This document shows, one piece after another, positions 16,379-25,483 of a stretch of DNA of 64,000 bases (positions are counted from its first letter, which is position 1; each line of letters starts with the position of its first letter). Location of the stretch: positions 1-64,000 of the forward strand of contig CAZJGG010000004.1 in NCBI GenBank assembly GCA_964545475.1, given 5' to 3'. This DNA comes from CAZJGG01 sp964545475 (lineage in GTDB: Bacteria > Bacillota > Clostridia > Lachnospirales > JAISER01). Below the pieces are notes generated by a model. The model had not been told where the DNA came from, made no database searches, and saw only the letters and a program-made list of their open reading frames with translations. A program made the translations under genes and the position numbers.

Positions 16379-16798
16379 ATGACGATTAAAACCCTTGAAC
16401 AATACAGGCAGTTGAAAAACGAGGTTATTCAGCTTAACCAACGCTTAGACAAACTGCACAACAACGAAAATATATATGTTTTTGACACGGTAAAGGGTTC
16501 GAGCCACAGCATACCATATCAAGAGCGGGTTATAGCCATTACAGGAATAAGCCAAAAGCATATAGCGACATGTAACAGGCTCAAAAGCATATTAGCGGAT
16601 AGAGTTAGCCGAATACAAAGTAGCATTGTCGAGATTGAGGAATTTCTTAATTCAGTTGAGCGTAGCGAAATAAGGCAAATAATACAGTTACGCTATATAC
16701 AGGGCTTATCATGGTTGGTTACAGCACGGAAGGTATACGGCTATCCATGCGGGGATCGTGCAAGAATGACTATAACAAGGTTTTTTGCTGAAATGTAA
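16379..16798 (+). CDS. ArpU/DUF1492-type phage transcription regulator
   Basis: A 139-residue protein from ATG 16379 (GGGGGATATAT upstream). The N-terminal half is coiled coil (LEQYRQLKNEVIQLNQRLDK); the C-terminal half carries a sigma-70 region-4-like helix-turn-helix (IIQLRYIQGLSWLVTARKVYG). This is the pattern of late-gene activators at the end of the early region just before packaging genes. A terminator follows at 16861. Confidence 0.75.
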   Translation: MTIKTLEQYRQLKNEVIQLNQRLDKLHNNENIYVFDTVKGSSHSIPYQERVIAITGISQKHIATCNRLKSILADRVSRIQSSIVEIEEFLNSVERSEIRQIIQLRYIQGLSWLVTARKVYGYPCGDRARMTITRFFAEM

Positions 16799-16860
16799 AT
16801 CCTGTTCGTTCTGTTCGTTTTACACATGTTAATATGCTAACGTGAATTTTTGCGTTTACG

Positions 16861-16890
16861 AGCCTTGCAGGAAACCCCCGCAAGGCTTTT
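16861..16890 (+). terminator. Rho-independent terminator ending the early operon
   Basis: AGCCTTGC and GCAAGGCT pair across a 12-nt loop and are followed by TTTT. It separates the late-regulator gene from the packaging module, consistent with regulated late transcription. Confidence 0.8.
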
Positions 16891-16923
16891 ATACGTCCAA
16901 AACAAGGAAAGGGAGCGGAATAA

Positions 16924-17229
16924 ATGGCTATGGCAATCATTCTTGGGTTCTCAAACAATAAGACGCTTGAAGTTAAAAACTATACTTCAATTAACTTAAA
17001 TCGAAACGGGCGGCAGTTAGATATTAACGTAACGAATACAAATAACGACTTATCATTAAATGCAGTATATGACAGGATTATAGAGCTTCAAGGAAGCTAT
17101 GATACATTCGGGGTAACAGTTGAAGCGGGCGAAAGCAAAGCAGAGTTTAGCGGCATTGAAGCCAATTATTATAATTCGGGCGATGTTGAAGTATTGCACT
17201 TAGCAACGAAGCATGAAGCCATATGCTAA
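16924..17229 (+). CDS. Phage protein before the HNH gene, function unknown
   Basis: A 101-residue beta-rich protein (MAMAIILGFSNNKTLEVKNY) with a GGGAGCGG ribosome site. It is the first gene after the early terminator and its end overlaps the HNH gene by 17 bp. No catalytic motif is visible; family not recognised. Confidence 0.6.
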   Translation: MAMAIILGFSNNKTLEVKNYTSINLNRNGRQLDINVTNTNNDLSLNAVYDRIIELQGSYDTFGVTVEAGESKAEFSGIEANYYNSGDVEVLHLATKHEAIC

Positions 17230-17506
17230 GGCGTTCTATGAGGGGCAAGCGTGGAAGGATTGTAGGGATGGATATTTAATAACGCAACATTACATATGTG
17301 AGCGTTGCGGCGGTTTTGCGAAAGTAGTACATCACAAAATATATTTAACGCCGCAAAATATAAACGATCCTTACATAAGTTTGTGCTTTGATAACTTAGA
17401 AGCATTGTGCCAAGATTGCCACAACAAAGAACACCACGCGAGCGAAGTGAAATTACACTACACATTTGACGAACGGGGGAATGTGGTATACCCCCCTATA
17501 AAATAA
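17213..17506 (+). CDS. HNH endonuclease of the packaging module
   Basis: A 97-residue HNH nuclease: zinc pair CERCGGF, catalytic VVHHKIYL, and LCQDCHNKEHH, giving the full Cys4/HNH fold. In HK97-like cos phages an HNH protein next to the small terminase is needed for terminase cutting at cos. Its position directly before terS fits that role. Confidence 0.9.
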   Translation: MKPYAKAFYEGQAWKDCRDGYLITQHYICERCGGFAKVVHHKIYLTPQNINDPYISLCFDNLEALCQDCHNKEHHASEVKLHYTFDERGNVVYPPIK

Positions 17507-17603
17507 TTGCGCCACAGCCGCCGGAAACCGAGCCGCCCGTATAATTTTACTCCGAAAGCCTTACATGAGGGGTGTAGTCTATCAAGGGAAAGGAGGCGTA
17601 TTT
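17507..17603. other. Candidate cos region between HNH and terS
   Basis: A 97-bp noncoding stretch that starts with an unusually GC-rich segment (CACAGCCGCCGGAAACCGAG) compared with the surrounding phage genes. In phages with HNH-TerS-TerL-portal order, cos commonly lies here. The cut position cannot be read from sequence alone. The AGGAGG at 17591-17596 is the terS ribosome site. Confidence 0.4.
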
Positions 17604-17957
17604 ATGGCAACAAAAAAATTGTTATCTAAAGAAGATAAAATTAAACGCGAGATAAACAGACTTAAAAAAGTTTTCAAAAACTTAGACGGGAATATGCTTG
17701 CTACGGTACAATCGCTCATACAAAACGCCGCCTTTATGACTGTTACCCTAGAGGATTTACAGGAAGCCATAAACGAAAATGGTTGTACGAGCGAATACAA
17801 AAACGGTGAGAACCAATTCGGCACAAAGAAAAGCCCCGAGATAGAAATACATATTGCCATGACTAAAAATCACGCCGTAGTCATTAAGCAGTTAGCCGAT
17901 TTAGTACCGCCAGAAAAAAGGAAGGATAGCAAGCTTGAAGCCTTGCTAAAAGAATGA
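17604..17957 (+). CDS. terS: Terminase small subunit (P27 family)
   Basis: A 117-residue helical protein from ATG 17604, eight bases after AGGAGG. It has the P27/phage terminase small-subunit pattern: KIKREINRLKKVFKNLDGN, then an acidic linker and KLEALLKE. It recognises phage DNA and loads the large subunit. The stop overlaps the terL start. Confidence 0.85.
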   Translation: MATKKLLSKEDKIKREINRLKKVFKNLDGNMLATVQSLIQNAAFMTVTLEDLQEAINENGCTSEYKNGENQFGTKKSPEIEIHIAMTKNHAVVIKQLADLVPPEKRKDSKLEALLKE

Positions 17958-19612
17958 TGCCGTTCTCGAATTACATTTATGAGTATCATTCAAAAATACA
18001 GAGCGGCGAAATAACGGCGGGCAAGTGGATAATATTAATATTCGCTATTATCGTTAAGGGGCTAGAGAACGGCGAGTATTTTTTTAACGCAAAAAAGGCT
18101 AACAAGGCTATCAAGTTTATTGAAAACTTTTGCCATCATTGCGAGGGGCGGGATGACCTCTTAAAATTGGAGTTATGGCAAAAGGCTATTGTTTCTACAA
18201 TGTTCGGTATTGTTGATTGTGATGGCATTAGGGTATTCCGTGAGGTATTTATTATTATAGCCCGCAAAAACGGTAAATCGCTTTTTGCAAGCGCGGTTAT
18301 TGCATACATGGCTTACCTTGATGGCGAGTATGGAGCTAAAATTTATTGTTTAGCCCCAAAGTTGGATCAAGCTAAAATTGTTTACGGAAACTTTCATCAA
18401 ATGATTTTAAAAGAGGATGAGCTAAAGGAGCTTTCAGAAAAACGCCGGAGCGACATATATGTATCAACAAGCAATACAATCATTATGCCGCTTGCGTTTA
18501 ATGCTAAGAAGTCCGATGGCTTCAATCCTCATTTAGTGGTTAATGATGAAGTAGCCAGTTGGAGCGGCGATGGCGGCTTGAAACAATACGAGGTTATGAA
18601 ATCGGCTTTAGGCGCACGGCGGCAACCTATGATCCTTAGTATTTCAACGGCGGGCTATATCAACGATGGCATTTATGACGAACTTATGAAGCGTTCTACA
18701 GCGTTTTTAAAAGGGAGCAGTAAAGAGCGGCGGCTATTGCCGTTTCTGTATATCGTTGACGATGCGGACAAGTGGAACGACTTAGAGGAATTAAAGAAAT
18801 CTAATCCGAATATGGGCGTGTCTGTTTTTCCCGATTTTTTCAAAGAGGAAATAACCGTAGCGGAAAATTCACTATCTAAAAAAGCGGAGTTTTTAACTAA
18901 GTATTGTAACATCAAGCAAAATAGTAGTGTGGCGTGGCTTGATTATGGAGTAGTAGAAAAAGCGAGCCTAGACAGTAAAACCCTTAGTGATTTTTCCGGC
19001 AGTTATGCCGTTGGCGGTATAGATTTATCCCAAACAACAGACTTGACAGCCGCCACGGTGATAATAGAGCGGAGCGGCGAGCTATACACGTTCACGCAAT
19101 TTTTTATGCCGTCTAACCGCCTTGAAAAAGCACAGCAGACGGACGGCGTACCATACGACATATTTGTTAAAAAGGGCGTTCTAACGTTGAGCGGTGAAAA
19201 TTACGTTGACTACAAAGACGTGTTAAAGTGGTTTGTTTCCTTGCGCGAGCAGTACGACATTTATGTATTAAAGGTTGGATATGACCGCTACAGCGCACAG
19301 TATTTAATAAGCGACATGAAAGAATACGGCTTCCACATGGACGATGTGCATCAAGGTGAAAACTTAACGCCTGTTATATGGGAGTTTGAAGGGATATTGA
19401 AAGACGGTAATTTTTTTATTGTTGATAACAACTTATTAAAAGCCCATTTCTTAAATGTTGCATTAAAGCAAAACATGGAAACAAGGAAAGTAAGACCCGT
19501 GAAAATAGAACAGCGTACACGTATAGACGGGTTTGTATCCGTTATAGACGCTATGACCGTTCGACAAAAATATTGGAACGAGGTAGGCGAGCTTCTTAAA
19601 AATGCCGAATAG
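17954..19612 (+). CDS. terL: Terminase large subunit
   Basis: A 552-residue packaging motor. The ATPase domain has Walker A ARKNGKS (residues 103-109), IYCLAPKLDQA and a Walker B strand LVVNDE. The C-terminal RNase H-like nuclease is marked by GGIDLSQTTDLTA and later YDRYSAQYL. Family: Terminase_1 (phage HK97/P27-associated). It cuts concatemers and threads DNA through the portal. Confidence 0.95.
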   Translation: MMPFSNYIYEYHSKIQSGEITAGKWIILIFAIIVKGLENGEYFFNAKKANKAIKFIENFCHHCEGRDDLLKLELWQKAIVSTMFGIVDCDGIRVFREVFIIIARKNGKSLFASAVIAYMAYLDGEYGAKIYCLAPKLDQAKIVYGNFHQMILKEDELKELSEKRRSDIYVSTSNTIIMPLAFNAKKSDGFNPHLVVNDEVASWSGDGGLKQYEVMKSALGARRQPMILSISTAGYINDGIYDELMKRSTAFLKGSSKERRLLPFLYIVDDADKWNDLEELKKSNPNMGVSVFPDFFKEEITVAENSLSKKAEFLTKYCNIKQNSSVAWLDYGVVEKASLDSKTLSDFSGSYAVGGIDLSQTTDLTAATVIIERSGELYTFTQFFMPSNRLEKAQQTDGVPYDIFVKKGVLTLSGENYVDYKDVLKWFVSLREQYDIYVLKVGYDRYSAQYLISDMKEYGFHMDDVHQGENLTPVIWEFEGILKDGNFFIVDNNLLKAHFLNVALKQNMETRKVRPVKIEQRTRIDGFVSVIDAMTVRQKYWNEVGELLKNAE

Positions 19613-19628
19613 GAAGGGAGGTTAAAGA

Positions 19629-20792
19629 GTGGGATTATTTGAAAGCATATTTAAAAACAAAGTAGAGGTAACAGTAGCGAATTATTTCAAAGCCTTAACA
19701 GCTTACACGCCAGTATTTACGACATATGAGGGCGGTATTTATGAAATGGAGCTTACGAGGGCTATTATACATTCGTTCGCTACAGCTTGCAGTAAGCTAA
19801 AGCCGGAAATATCCGGCACAGCATACAAGAACTTAGAAAAAACATTGCAATTCAAGCCGAATCCGTTCATGGATACAAGCAAGTTTATTTATCGTATTGC
19901 TACTATTCTTTCCGTGTGTAACAACGCTTTTATTGTACCCATTGAAGATGAATACGGTTATATAAGCGGCTACTATCCCATATTACCGCAGAATTGCGAA
20001 GTATTAGACGTGGGCGGCGTGGCATATTTGCGTTATACATTCGCCAATGGCAAAAAAGCGGCGATTGAATATAGCAAAGTAGGAGCATTAACACAATTCC
20101 AGTACAAAGATGATTTTTTCGGTACTGATAATTCAGCCCTAAAGCCGACAATGCAATTAATACATACGCAAAATCAAGGGATCATAAACGGCGTTAAAAA
20201 TTCCGCTTCCATCCGCTTCCTTGCTAAACTTGCAAACGTCATTAAGCCGGAGGACATTAAAAAAGAGCGCGAACGCTTCACGGAAGATAATCTATCAGCA
20301 GAAAATAAAAGCGGAATGATTATTTATGATAATAAATTCGCGGACTTACAGCAAATAGACAGTAAGCCGTTTATAGTCAATCCCTTGCAAATGAAGCAAA
20401 TAAATGAGAACGCCTATAATTATTTTGGCACAAACGATAATATTCTACAAAACAAATTCAAAGAAGATGATTGGAACGCCTACTATGAGGGGAAAATAGA
20501 ACCTTTTGCAATTCAATTATCGCTTGCAATGTCAAATATGACGTTTACGCCGCGCGAGTTGAGTTTTGGGAATATGATAACTTTCACGGCTAACCGCCTA
20601 CAGTATGCCAGTAACACAACAAAATTAAGTATATCAACACAGCTATTTGATCGTGGGCTTATTACCCGTAATGGCGTTATGGATATATGGAATATGGCGC
20701 ACGTTGAGGACGGGGATAAATATTATATACGCAAGGAATACACGGAGGTAGGAAAATTAAATACAGGGGGCGATGGCGATGCCAATATGTAA
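19629..20792 (+). CDS. HK97-type portal protein
   Basis: A 387-residue protein starting at GTG 19629 (AGGGAGG site at 19614-19620). It has the Phage_portal family pattern, including ANGKKAAIEYSKV, the KNSASIRFLAKL helix and the conserved tail LSFGNMITFTANRLQYAS. A dodecamer at one capsid vertex forms the DNA channel. Its end overlaps the protease gene by 20 bp. Confidence 0.93.
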   Translation: MGLFESIFKNKVEVTVANYFKALTAYTPVFTTYEGGIYEMELTRAIIHSFATACSKLKPEISGTAYKNLEKTLQFKPNPFMDTSKFIYRIATILSVCNNAFIVPIEDEYGYISGYYPILPQNCEVLDVGGVAYLRYTFANGKKAAIEYSKVGALTQFQYKDDFFGTDNSALKPTMQLIHTQNQGIINGVKNSASIRFLAKLANVIKPEDIKKERERFTEDNLSAENKSGMIIYDNKFADLQQIDSKPFIVNPLQMKQINENAYNYFGTNDNILQNKFKEDDWNAYYEGKIEPFAIQLSLAMSNMTFTPRELSFGNMITFTANRLQYASNTTKLSISTQLFDRGLITRNGVMDIWNMAHVEDGDKYYIRKEYTEVGKLNTGGDGDANM

Positions 20793-21375
20793 AGATAGGG
20801 AATACAGGGCTTTAAGCGTTCCGCTAAGATCGGGGAGCGGCAACAAAAGAATTAATAGCGATTTTTATGTTGAGGGTTACGCTACTACCTTTAGCCCTTA
20901 CCTACTCTATGAGTATGACGGAATAAAGTTTTACGAGGAAATAGACCGTAACGCATTAAGCGGCGCGGATGTGTCAGATGTTATAATGCTTTATAACCAT
21001 GAAGGGAAAGTACTTGCGCGGAAGTCTAACCATACGTTAGGCATTGAGCCGGATAGCAAAGGGCTTTTTATATTCGCGGACTTGTCAAAAAGCCCCGCCG
21101 CGCAAGAATTATACGGAGAAATAAGCGAGGGCTTAATTACTCAAATGTCATGGGCTTTTACGATAGCGGAACAAAGCTATAACAACGAAACGCGAACGCG
21201 AAAAATTTTGAAAATCAAAAAGGTATATGATGTATCAGCCGTAAGCATTCCGGCGAACGGTGATACTGAAATATCAGCCCGCAGTTTCGCTCAAAAGAGG
21301 TTTGAAACGGAGCGGCAGGAGTTGTTAGGGCTTAGAGCAAGAATATTAAGACTAAATATTTTATTGGAGGTATAG
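20773..21375 (+). CDS. HK97-type prohead maturation protease
   Basis: A 200-residue serine protease of the HK97 gp4 family. The catalytic His lies in MLYNHEGKVLAR and Ser in LITQMSWAF, with DVSAVSIPANG near the end. It cleaves scaffold segments during capsid maturation. The start could be ATG 20773 or ATG 20779; both lie inside the portal gene end. Confidence 0.92.
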   Translation: MAMPICKDREYRALSVPLRSGSGNKRINSDFYVEGYATTFSPYLLYEYDGIKFYEEIDRNALSGADVSDVIMLYNHEGKVLARKSNHTLGIEPDSKGLFIFADLSKSPAAQELYGEISEGLITQMSWAFTIAEQSYNNETRTRKILKIKKVYDVSAVSIPANGDTEISARSFAQKRFETERQELLGLRARILRLNILLEV

Positions 21376-21379
21376 AACT

Positions 21380-22564
21380 ATGACACCTAAAGAAATTGAA
21401 GCAAGATTAGCGGCTATAGCCGAGGAAATCAAGACAAGGGGAGCGGCGATGACAGCGGAGGAATTAACCGCACTAGAAACCGAAGTAACTACCCTTAAAG
21501 AGCAAAGGAAAACACACATTGAAGCCGCCGAAAAAAGAACGGCGTTACTCAACTCTATAGCCGATGGGCAAACGCCGCAAACGGTTGTTAGGGCATTCCC
21601 CGCCGATACAAACAGCGAGGACGCAGACCCACTCAATACTCCGGAGTACCGAAAGGCATTCATGCAACACGTTTTAAGGGATGCGCCAATACCGAAAGAG
21701 TACAGGGCGAGCGAAACTACACACACATCGGACATAGGCGCGGTTATCCCTACAACGGTACTTAACAAGATTATTGAAACAATGGAAGCCACGGGGATGA
21801 TCCTTCCACTTGTCACGCATACAGCTTATAAAGGCGGGGTACGTATCCCGACTTCAAGCGTTAAGCCTACTGCTACATGGGTAAGCGAGGGGCAAGGAAG
21901 CGACAAGCAGAAAAAGACAACGGGCGAGATTGTATTTACTTATCATAAGTTACGTTGCGCCGTTGCGGTTAGCCTTGAAGTAGATACTATGGCGATGTCC
22001 GTGTTCGAGAGTACGCTTATAAATAACGTTGTGGAAGCAATGGTTAAGGGCGTTGAAAACGCAATCATCAACGGAACGGGTACAGGACAGCCCAAAGGCA
22101 TATTAGCGGAAACAGCCCCGACAAAACAAAAGATTGATGTACAAACGCCCGCATATAACGACCTTATCGAAGCCGAAAGCGCATTGCCGCAAGCATATGA
22201 AAACGGCGCGGTATGGATCATGTCAAAGAAAACATTTTTGACATATTTCGGCTTGACGGATACAAACGGACAGCCGATCGGAAGGGTAAATTATGGCATA
22301 GCGGGCAAGCCGGAGCGTTCTTTATTGGGGCGCACGGTTGTATGTTGCGATTATATCAACTCTTACGATGCTTCATTGGCGGCGGGTACAACATTCGCCT
22401 TTTTGTTCAACATGAAGGACTATGTACTTAACACAAACTACAATATGGGCGTGAAAAAGTACGAGGACAACGACACCGATGACATTGTTACAAAGGCTAT
22501 TATGCTTGTTGATGGTAAGGTTGTAGACAAAAATTCGTTAGTTGTTCTCAATAAAAAGGCTTAG
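21380..22564 (+). CDS. HK97-fold major capsid protein
   Basis: A 394-residue protein. Residues 1-100 are a helical, charged delta/scaffold domain (TPKEIEARLAAIAEEI). The HK97 fold follows, with GAVIPTTVLNKIIE, GTGTGQPKGIL and VWIMSKKTFL. The protease just upstream would remove the N-terminal domain after assembly. Confidence 0.95.
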   Translation: MTPKEIEARLAAIAEEIKTRGAAMTAEELTALETEVTTLKEQRKTHIEAAEKRTALLNSIADGQTPQTVVRAFPADTNSEDADPLNTPEYRKAFMQHVLRDAPIPKEYRASETTHTSDIGAVIPTTVLNKIIETMEATGMILPLVTHTAYKGGVRIPTSSVKPTATWVSEGQGSDKQKKTTGEIVFTYHKLRCAVAVSLEVDTMAMSVFESTLINNVVEAMVKGVENAIINGTGTGQPKGILAETAPTKQKIDVQTPAYNDLIEAESALPQAYENGAVWIMSKKTFLTYFGLTDTNGQPIGRVNYGIAGKPERSLLGRTVVCCDYINSYDASLAAGTTFAFLFNMKDYVLNTNYNMGVKKYEDNDTDDIVTKAIMLVDGKVVDKNSLVVLNKKA

Positions 22565-22575
22565 GAGGTTGTTTC

Positions 22576-22902
22576 ATGCTTGAAGCGGTTAGATTAGCCT
22601 TGCGTATAACAAGCACGGCGTTTGACAGCGAAATAACCGCACTTATTGACGCATGTAAAATTGACCTTAAAATAGCGGGCGTTGTCAATATAAACGACAA
22701 CGACCCGCTTATTGTAAGAGCGGTTACGCTGTATTCAAAGGCTAATTTTGGATATGCAGACGATGGCGAGAAGTATCAAAAATCGTATGACATGCTTAAA
22801 ACCTCTCTTTGTTTAGCGGGGGATTATATCAAGCCTATAGTACAGTTTGACAATTTGGAAATTTCCCTTGCATGTGTAGCGGAGGGTGATTTTGATGTTT
22901 AA
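22576..22902 (+). CDS. Head-tail connector (gp6-like)
   Basis: A 108-residue helical protein (EAVRLALRITSTAFDSEITA, then VRAVTLYSKANFGY) of the DNA-packaging/connector family that forms a ring under the portal. Start is supported by AGGAGG. It overlaps the head-closure gene by 8 bp. Confidence 0.85.
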   Translation: MLEAVRLALRITSTAFDSEITALIDACKIDLKIAGVVNINDNDPLIVRAVTLYSKANFGYADDGEKYQKSYDMLKTSLCLAGDYIKPIVQFDNLEISLACVAEGDFDV

Positions 22903-23224
22903 CGATGGCTTGCTTGAAATATACAAAAAAATCCCACAAAAAAGCGAGGGCGGGAAGCCGATTGAGGTATTAGAGCCTTACGCCACGGCTTTTTATGGTG
23001 AAATTGGATTTACAACGGATGAATATTATGCCGCCAAACAAGCAGAAACGAGCATAGAAAAACGTGTACGTATACCTCAAGACAAGAGTATTTGCAATAA
23101 ACACGTCATAATGATTGATAGCATTCAATATGAGGTAGGCAGGGTATACAGCGGCACAGCTAAAGGCGTACAGGTAACGGATATTACACTTGAAAGGGTG
23201 AGTACACAATATGACATTGCTTGA
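22895..23224 (+). CDS. Head-closure (head-tail joining) protein
   Basis: A 109-residue beta-barrel-type protein from ATG 22895 (GGAGGG at 22881-22886, so the GTG at 22886 is rejected). Pattern: GLLEIYKKIPQKSEGGKPIE and KHVIMIDSIQYEVG, typical of Phage_H_T_join/gp7-like stoppers. Overlaps the next gene by 14 bp. Confidence 0.75.
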   Translation: MFNDGLLEIYKKIPQKSEGGKPIEVLEPYATAFYGEIGFTTDEYYAAKQAETSIEKRVRIPQDKSICNKHVIMIDSIQYEVGRVYSGTAKGVQVTDITLERVSTQYDIA

Positions 23225-23531
23225 ATTGTATAATGTCTTGCTTCAAGTGAATATACCCGTTTCGCATTATGAGGGGGATTTAGACGAATACCCCTACATA
23301 GTGTATCAAGAGTTCAACACTTCATATGACAACGCAAGCGGCAAGGCGTACAAAGAAAAAACACGGGTAGATATTACACACTTTTCAAAAACGGAGTTTG
23401 ATCCGTCATTGGATGTTCTCAAAAAAACATTGCTTAACAACAACATTAACTTTAGCGTGGCTACCACGTTTGACAAAGATAGCAAAGTAATCATCAATCA
23501 ATTAGAGGTTATCATAACTCAAATCATTTAG
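23211..23531 (+). CDS. Probable tail terminator/completion protein
   Basis: A 106-residue protein (MTLLELYNVLLQVNIPVSHY) with alternating strands and helices of the sort seen in tail-terminator proteins (EYPYIVYQEFNT, KTRVDITHFS). Position between head closure and HK97 gp10 supports a role at the head-tail joint. Assignment is largely by synteny. Confidence 0.6.
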   Translation: MTLLELYNVLLQVNIPVSHYEGDLDEYPYIVYQEFNTSYDNASGKAYKEKTRVDITHFSKTEFDPSLDVLKKTLLNNNINFSVATTFDKDSKVIINQLEVIITQII

Positions 23532-23541
23532 GAGGGTTCAT

Positions 23542-23781
23542 ATGAAAATTGTTGTAAGTCAAGATGGGCAACAAGTTTTTACGTTGGGCGAGAATAATCT
23601 AATAAACATTGCGCCCGTTGAAATCGAAAACCAAAAGACAAAGCCTTTTTCAATCGGCATTGAAAGCGTTAGTTTTGGGATTTACAAGGATAAGGCGAAA
23701 GCGGAACATGTATTAGGCGAGCTTGTTAAATTCCTTTGTAGCAGGGAGGAAAGATACACCATGCCCGCCGATACAAAGTAA
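23542..23781 (+). CDS. Small phage protein, function unknown
   Basis: A 79-residue protein (MKIVVSQDGQQVFTLGENN) with a clear GGAGGG site. It has a beta-strand first half and a helix (AEHVLGELVKFLCSREE). This small protein recurs between connector genes in Clostridia phages. No function known to me. Confidence 0.55.
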   Translation: MKIVVSQDGQQVFTLGENNLINIAPVEIENQKTKPFSIGIESVSFGIYKDKAKAEHVLGELVKFLCSREERYTMPADTK

Positions 23782-23793
23782 GAAGGGATAGCA

Positions 23794-24219
23794 TTGTCAG
23801 ACATTGAAAACGGATTTTCGGACTTTGCGGAGGAATTAGCAAATATTAGCGGGAAAATCACCGATGACAGTATACGCCGTAAAGCTTTAGAAGCGGGCGC
23901 AAAGCCTGTAGTTGAACGTGCCAAAAGGATTATAAGCAATCACAAAAGAACGGGTAGGCTTGAAAATAGCATATCAGCAGAATACAACGAAAGCACACAG
24001 ACACAAGACATCGGATGGAGTAAAGAGGGCTTCTACGGGCGGTTTTATGAAAAGGGTTACAAGCCTGTAAAGGGAAAACGCAAAGGCGGCAAGCTCATAA
24101 ATAAAGCACCGTCCGGCAAGTTTATCAAAGCTGAACACATAAAGCCCGCTTACGAAGCTGAAAAAGACAACATAGCAAACGCAATGATTGAGGTATACAA
24201 ACAGGAAATAGGAGGTTAA
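23794..24219 (+). CDS. HK97 gp10-like head-tail protein
   Basis: A 141-residue protein starting at TTG 23794 (AGAAGGGA site). It matches HK97 gp10: KALEAGAKPVVERAKRI, RTGRLENSI and GWSKEGFYGRFYEKG, ending with IKPAYEAEKDNI. It helps join or finish the tail. Confidence 0.85.
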   Translation: MSDIENGFSDFAEELANISGKITDDSIRRKALEAGAKPVVERAKRIISNHKRTGRLENSISAEYNESTQTQDIGWSKEGFYGRFYEKGYKPVKGKRKGGKLINKAPSGKFIKAEHIKPAYEAEKDNIANAMIEVYKQEIGG

Positions 24220-24223
24220 GGCT

Positions 24224-24832
24224 ATGGAATATGTAATACCCGAATATGAAGTTACGGTAGGTTCGTCCTTCTTTAACGCCATAAAAAAGAAAGAAAAGGA
24301 CACTATCACATACGAGGATGATGTACTCGAAATTCCCGTTATAAAGGAATTGGGATTGACGCGCACGATGTCAGAGCTTGAAATATACGCAAGCGGGATT
24401 ATATTTGACTACATCAACCAAACGGCGGGGGCTGAAATAGCACTTAAAGCCGTTATATTGCCGCCGGAATTGATAAACATGCTTGAAGGGGCTAAGGAAA
24501 AAGAGGGCTTCACAATAAACAAAACGAACGACATCGGGCGTGAGTTTGCATTCGGTTATTGGGGTGAAAATTCCGATGGCTCATTCGTTTATTATTGGCA
24601 TCCCGTGTGTAAACTCGTTCCGGCAGACGAAAAGCACAAAACAAGAACAAAAGACATACCCGATCCCGAAGCGGATTATAAAATAAAGATTATCCCATAC
24701 AATGGTGTATGGCGGGTTAAGTATTCTACCAAAGCGGCAGTAGCCGAGGGCTTAACGCCGCTCACAAAGGATGAGTTTTTCGCAAAGCCAATATACAGCG
24801 AAGCGCAAATACCAGTAACGCCAACACCTTAA
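24224..24832 (+). CDS. Major tail tube protein (phi13-type)
   Basis: A 202-residue protein (MEYVIPEYEVTVGSSFF), beta-sandwich-like, with FGYWGENSDGSFVYYWHPVCKL, a hallmark of phi13-family tail tube proteins, and a proline-rich tail (PVTPTP). It polymerises around the tape measure protein. A terminator/attenuator follows immediately. Confidence 0.88.
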   Translation: MEYVIPEYEVTVGSSFFNAIKKKEKDTITYEDDVLEIPVIKELGLTRTMSELEIYASGIIFDYINQTAGAEIALKAVILPPELINMLEGAKEKEGFTINKTNDIGREFAFGYWGENSDGSFVYYWHPVCKLVPADEKHKTRTKDIPDPEADYKIKIIPYNGVWRVKYSTKAAVAEGLTPLTKDEFFAKPIYSEAQIPVTPTP

Positions 24833-24843
24833 ACAACGCATAC

Positions 24844-24890
24844 AACCCGCTAAGAGCCATATAAAAGGCTTTTAGCGGGTTTAATATTTT
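24844..24890 (+). terminator. Attenuator-type hairpin after the tail tube gene
   Basis: ACCCGCTAA-GAGCC and GGCT-TTTAGCGGGT pair in a long stem followed by TTAATATTTT. A hairpin here is common and lets the abundant tail tube mRNA exceed that of the tail chaperones. Confidence 0.75.
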
Positions 24891-24908
24891 ATTATGGAGG
24901 GTTTATAT

Positions 24909-25271
24909 ATGAAGTTTGTAAAGAGTAATTTAGAGCCGATCGCAATCGAATTAAACGGCGAGAAATACCCCGCAAAGCTCACATTCAGAGCATTAGCGGA
25001 GTTGGAGGAATTAACAAGAGTAAGTTTTATGACCTTGTTTGATAGGTTCGCAAACGGCAATTTTAACACAAACGACATAATAAATATCCTTTACGTTGCG
25101 CTTAAATATGGCGGCGTTGAGGTTACGCTTGATGATCTGCAAGATATGGACTTTGATACAGAGCAATTCCAAAACATTATGACGGAAATATCCAAGCTGT
25201 TAAACAGAACGCAAAAAGTAATATCGTCAGTCCAAGACCATAAAAAGCCGGAGGATGCCGGAAAAAAGTAG
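24909..25271 (+). CDS. Tail assembly chaperone G
   Basis: A 120-residue protein from ATG 24909 (GGAGGG site). Pattern LTFRALAELEELTRVSFM and ILYVALKYGG is typical of the gpG-like tail assembly chaperone. The last codons lie on a slippery heptamer directly before the TAG stop, allowing the extended GT form. Confidence 0.88.
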   Translation: MKFVKSNLEPIAIELNGEKYPAKLTFRALAELEELTRVSFMTLFDRFANGNFNTNDIINILYVALKYGGVEVTLDDLQDMDFDTEQFQNIMTEISKLLNRTQKVISSVQDHKKPEDAGKK

Positions 25272-25462
25272 TTGATTTTGACTGGTTTTATCATATCCAC
25301 TTTGCACAGGCAAAATTAGGATGGACATACGATCAGTTTATGGACGCTACTTTTTACTTTTATTTCGGCGTTGCGGAACAATGGCTTTTAGCCAACGGAG
25401 CAAAAAGAAAAAAGGAAACTAAAAAGGTAACATTCGATCAGTTGCCGCAGGGTTACTGGTAG
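24909..25462 (+). CDS. Tail assembly chaperone GT, made by -1 frameshift
   Basis: The zero-frame G gene ends GGA AAA AAG TAG. The heptamer A_AAA_AAG (25262-25268) is a classic bacterial slippery site. Slipping back one base gives an open frame of 64 more codons, GTA GTT GAT onward, ending at TAG 25460-25462. The extension contains WFYHIHFAQAKLGW and FYFGVAEQW, the usual T-domain signature. The 184-residue GT and the shorter G together chaperone the tape measure protein. Confidence 0.9.
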
Positions 25463-25483
25463 GGTTTTGGGCGGTGATGACAC

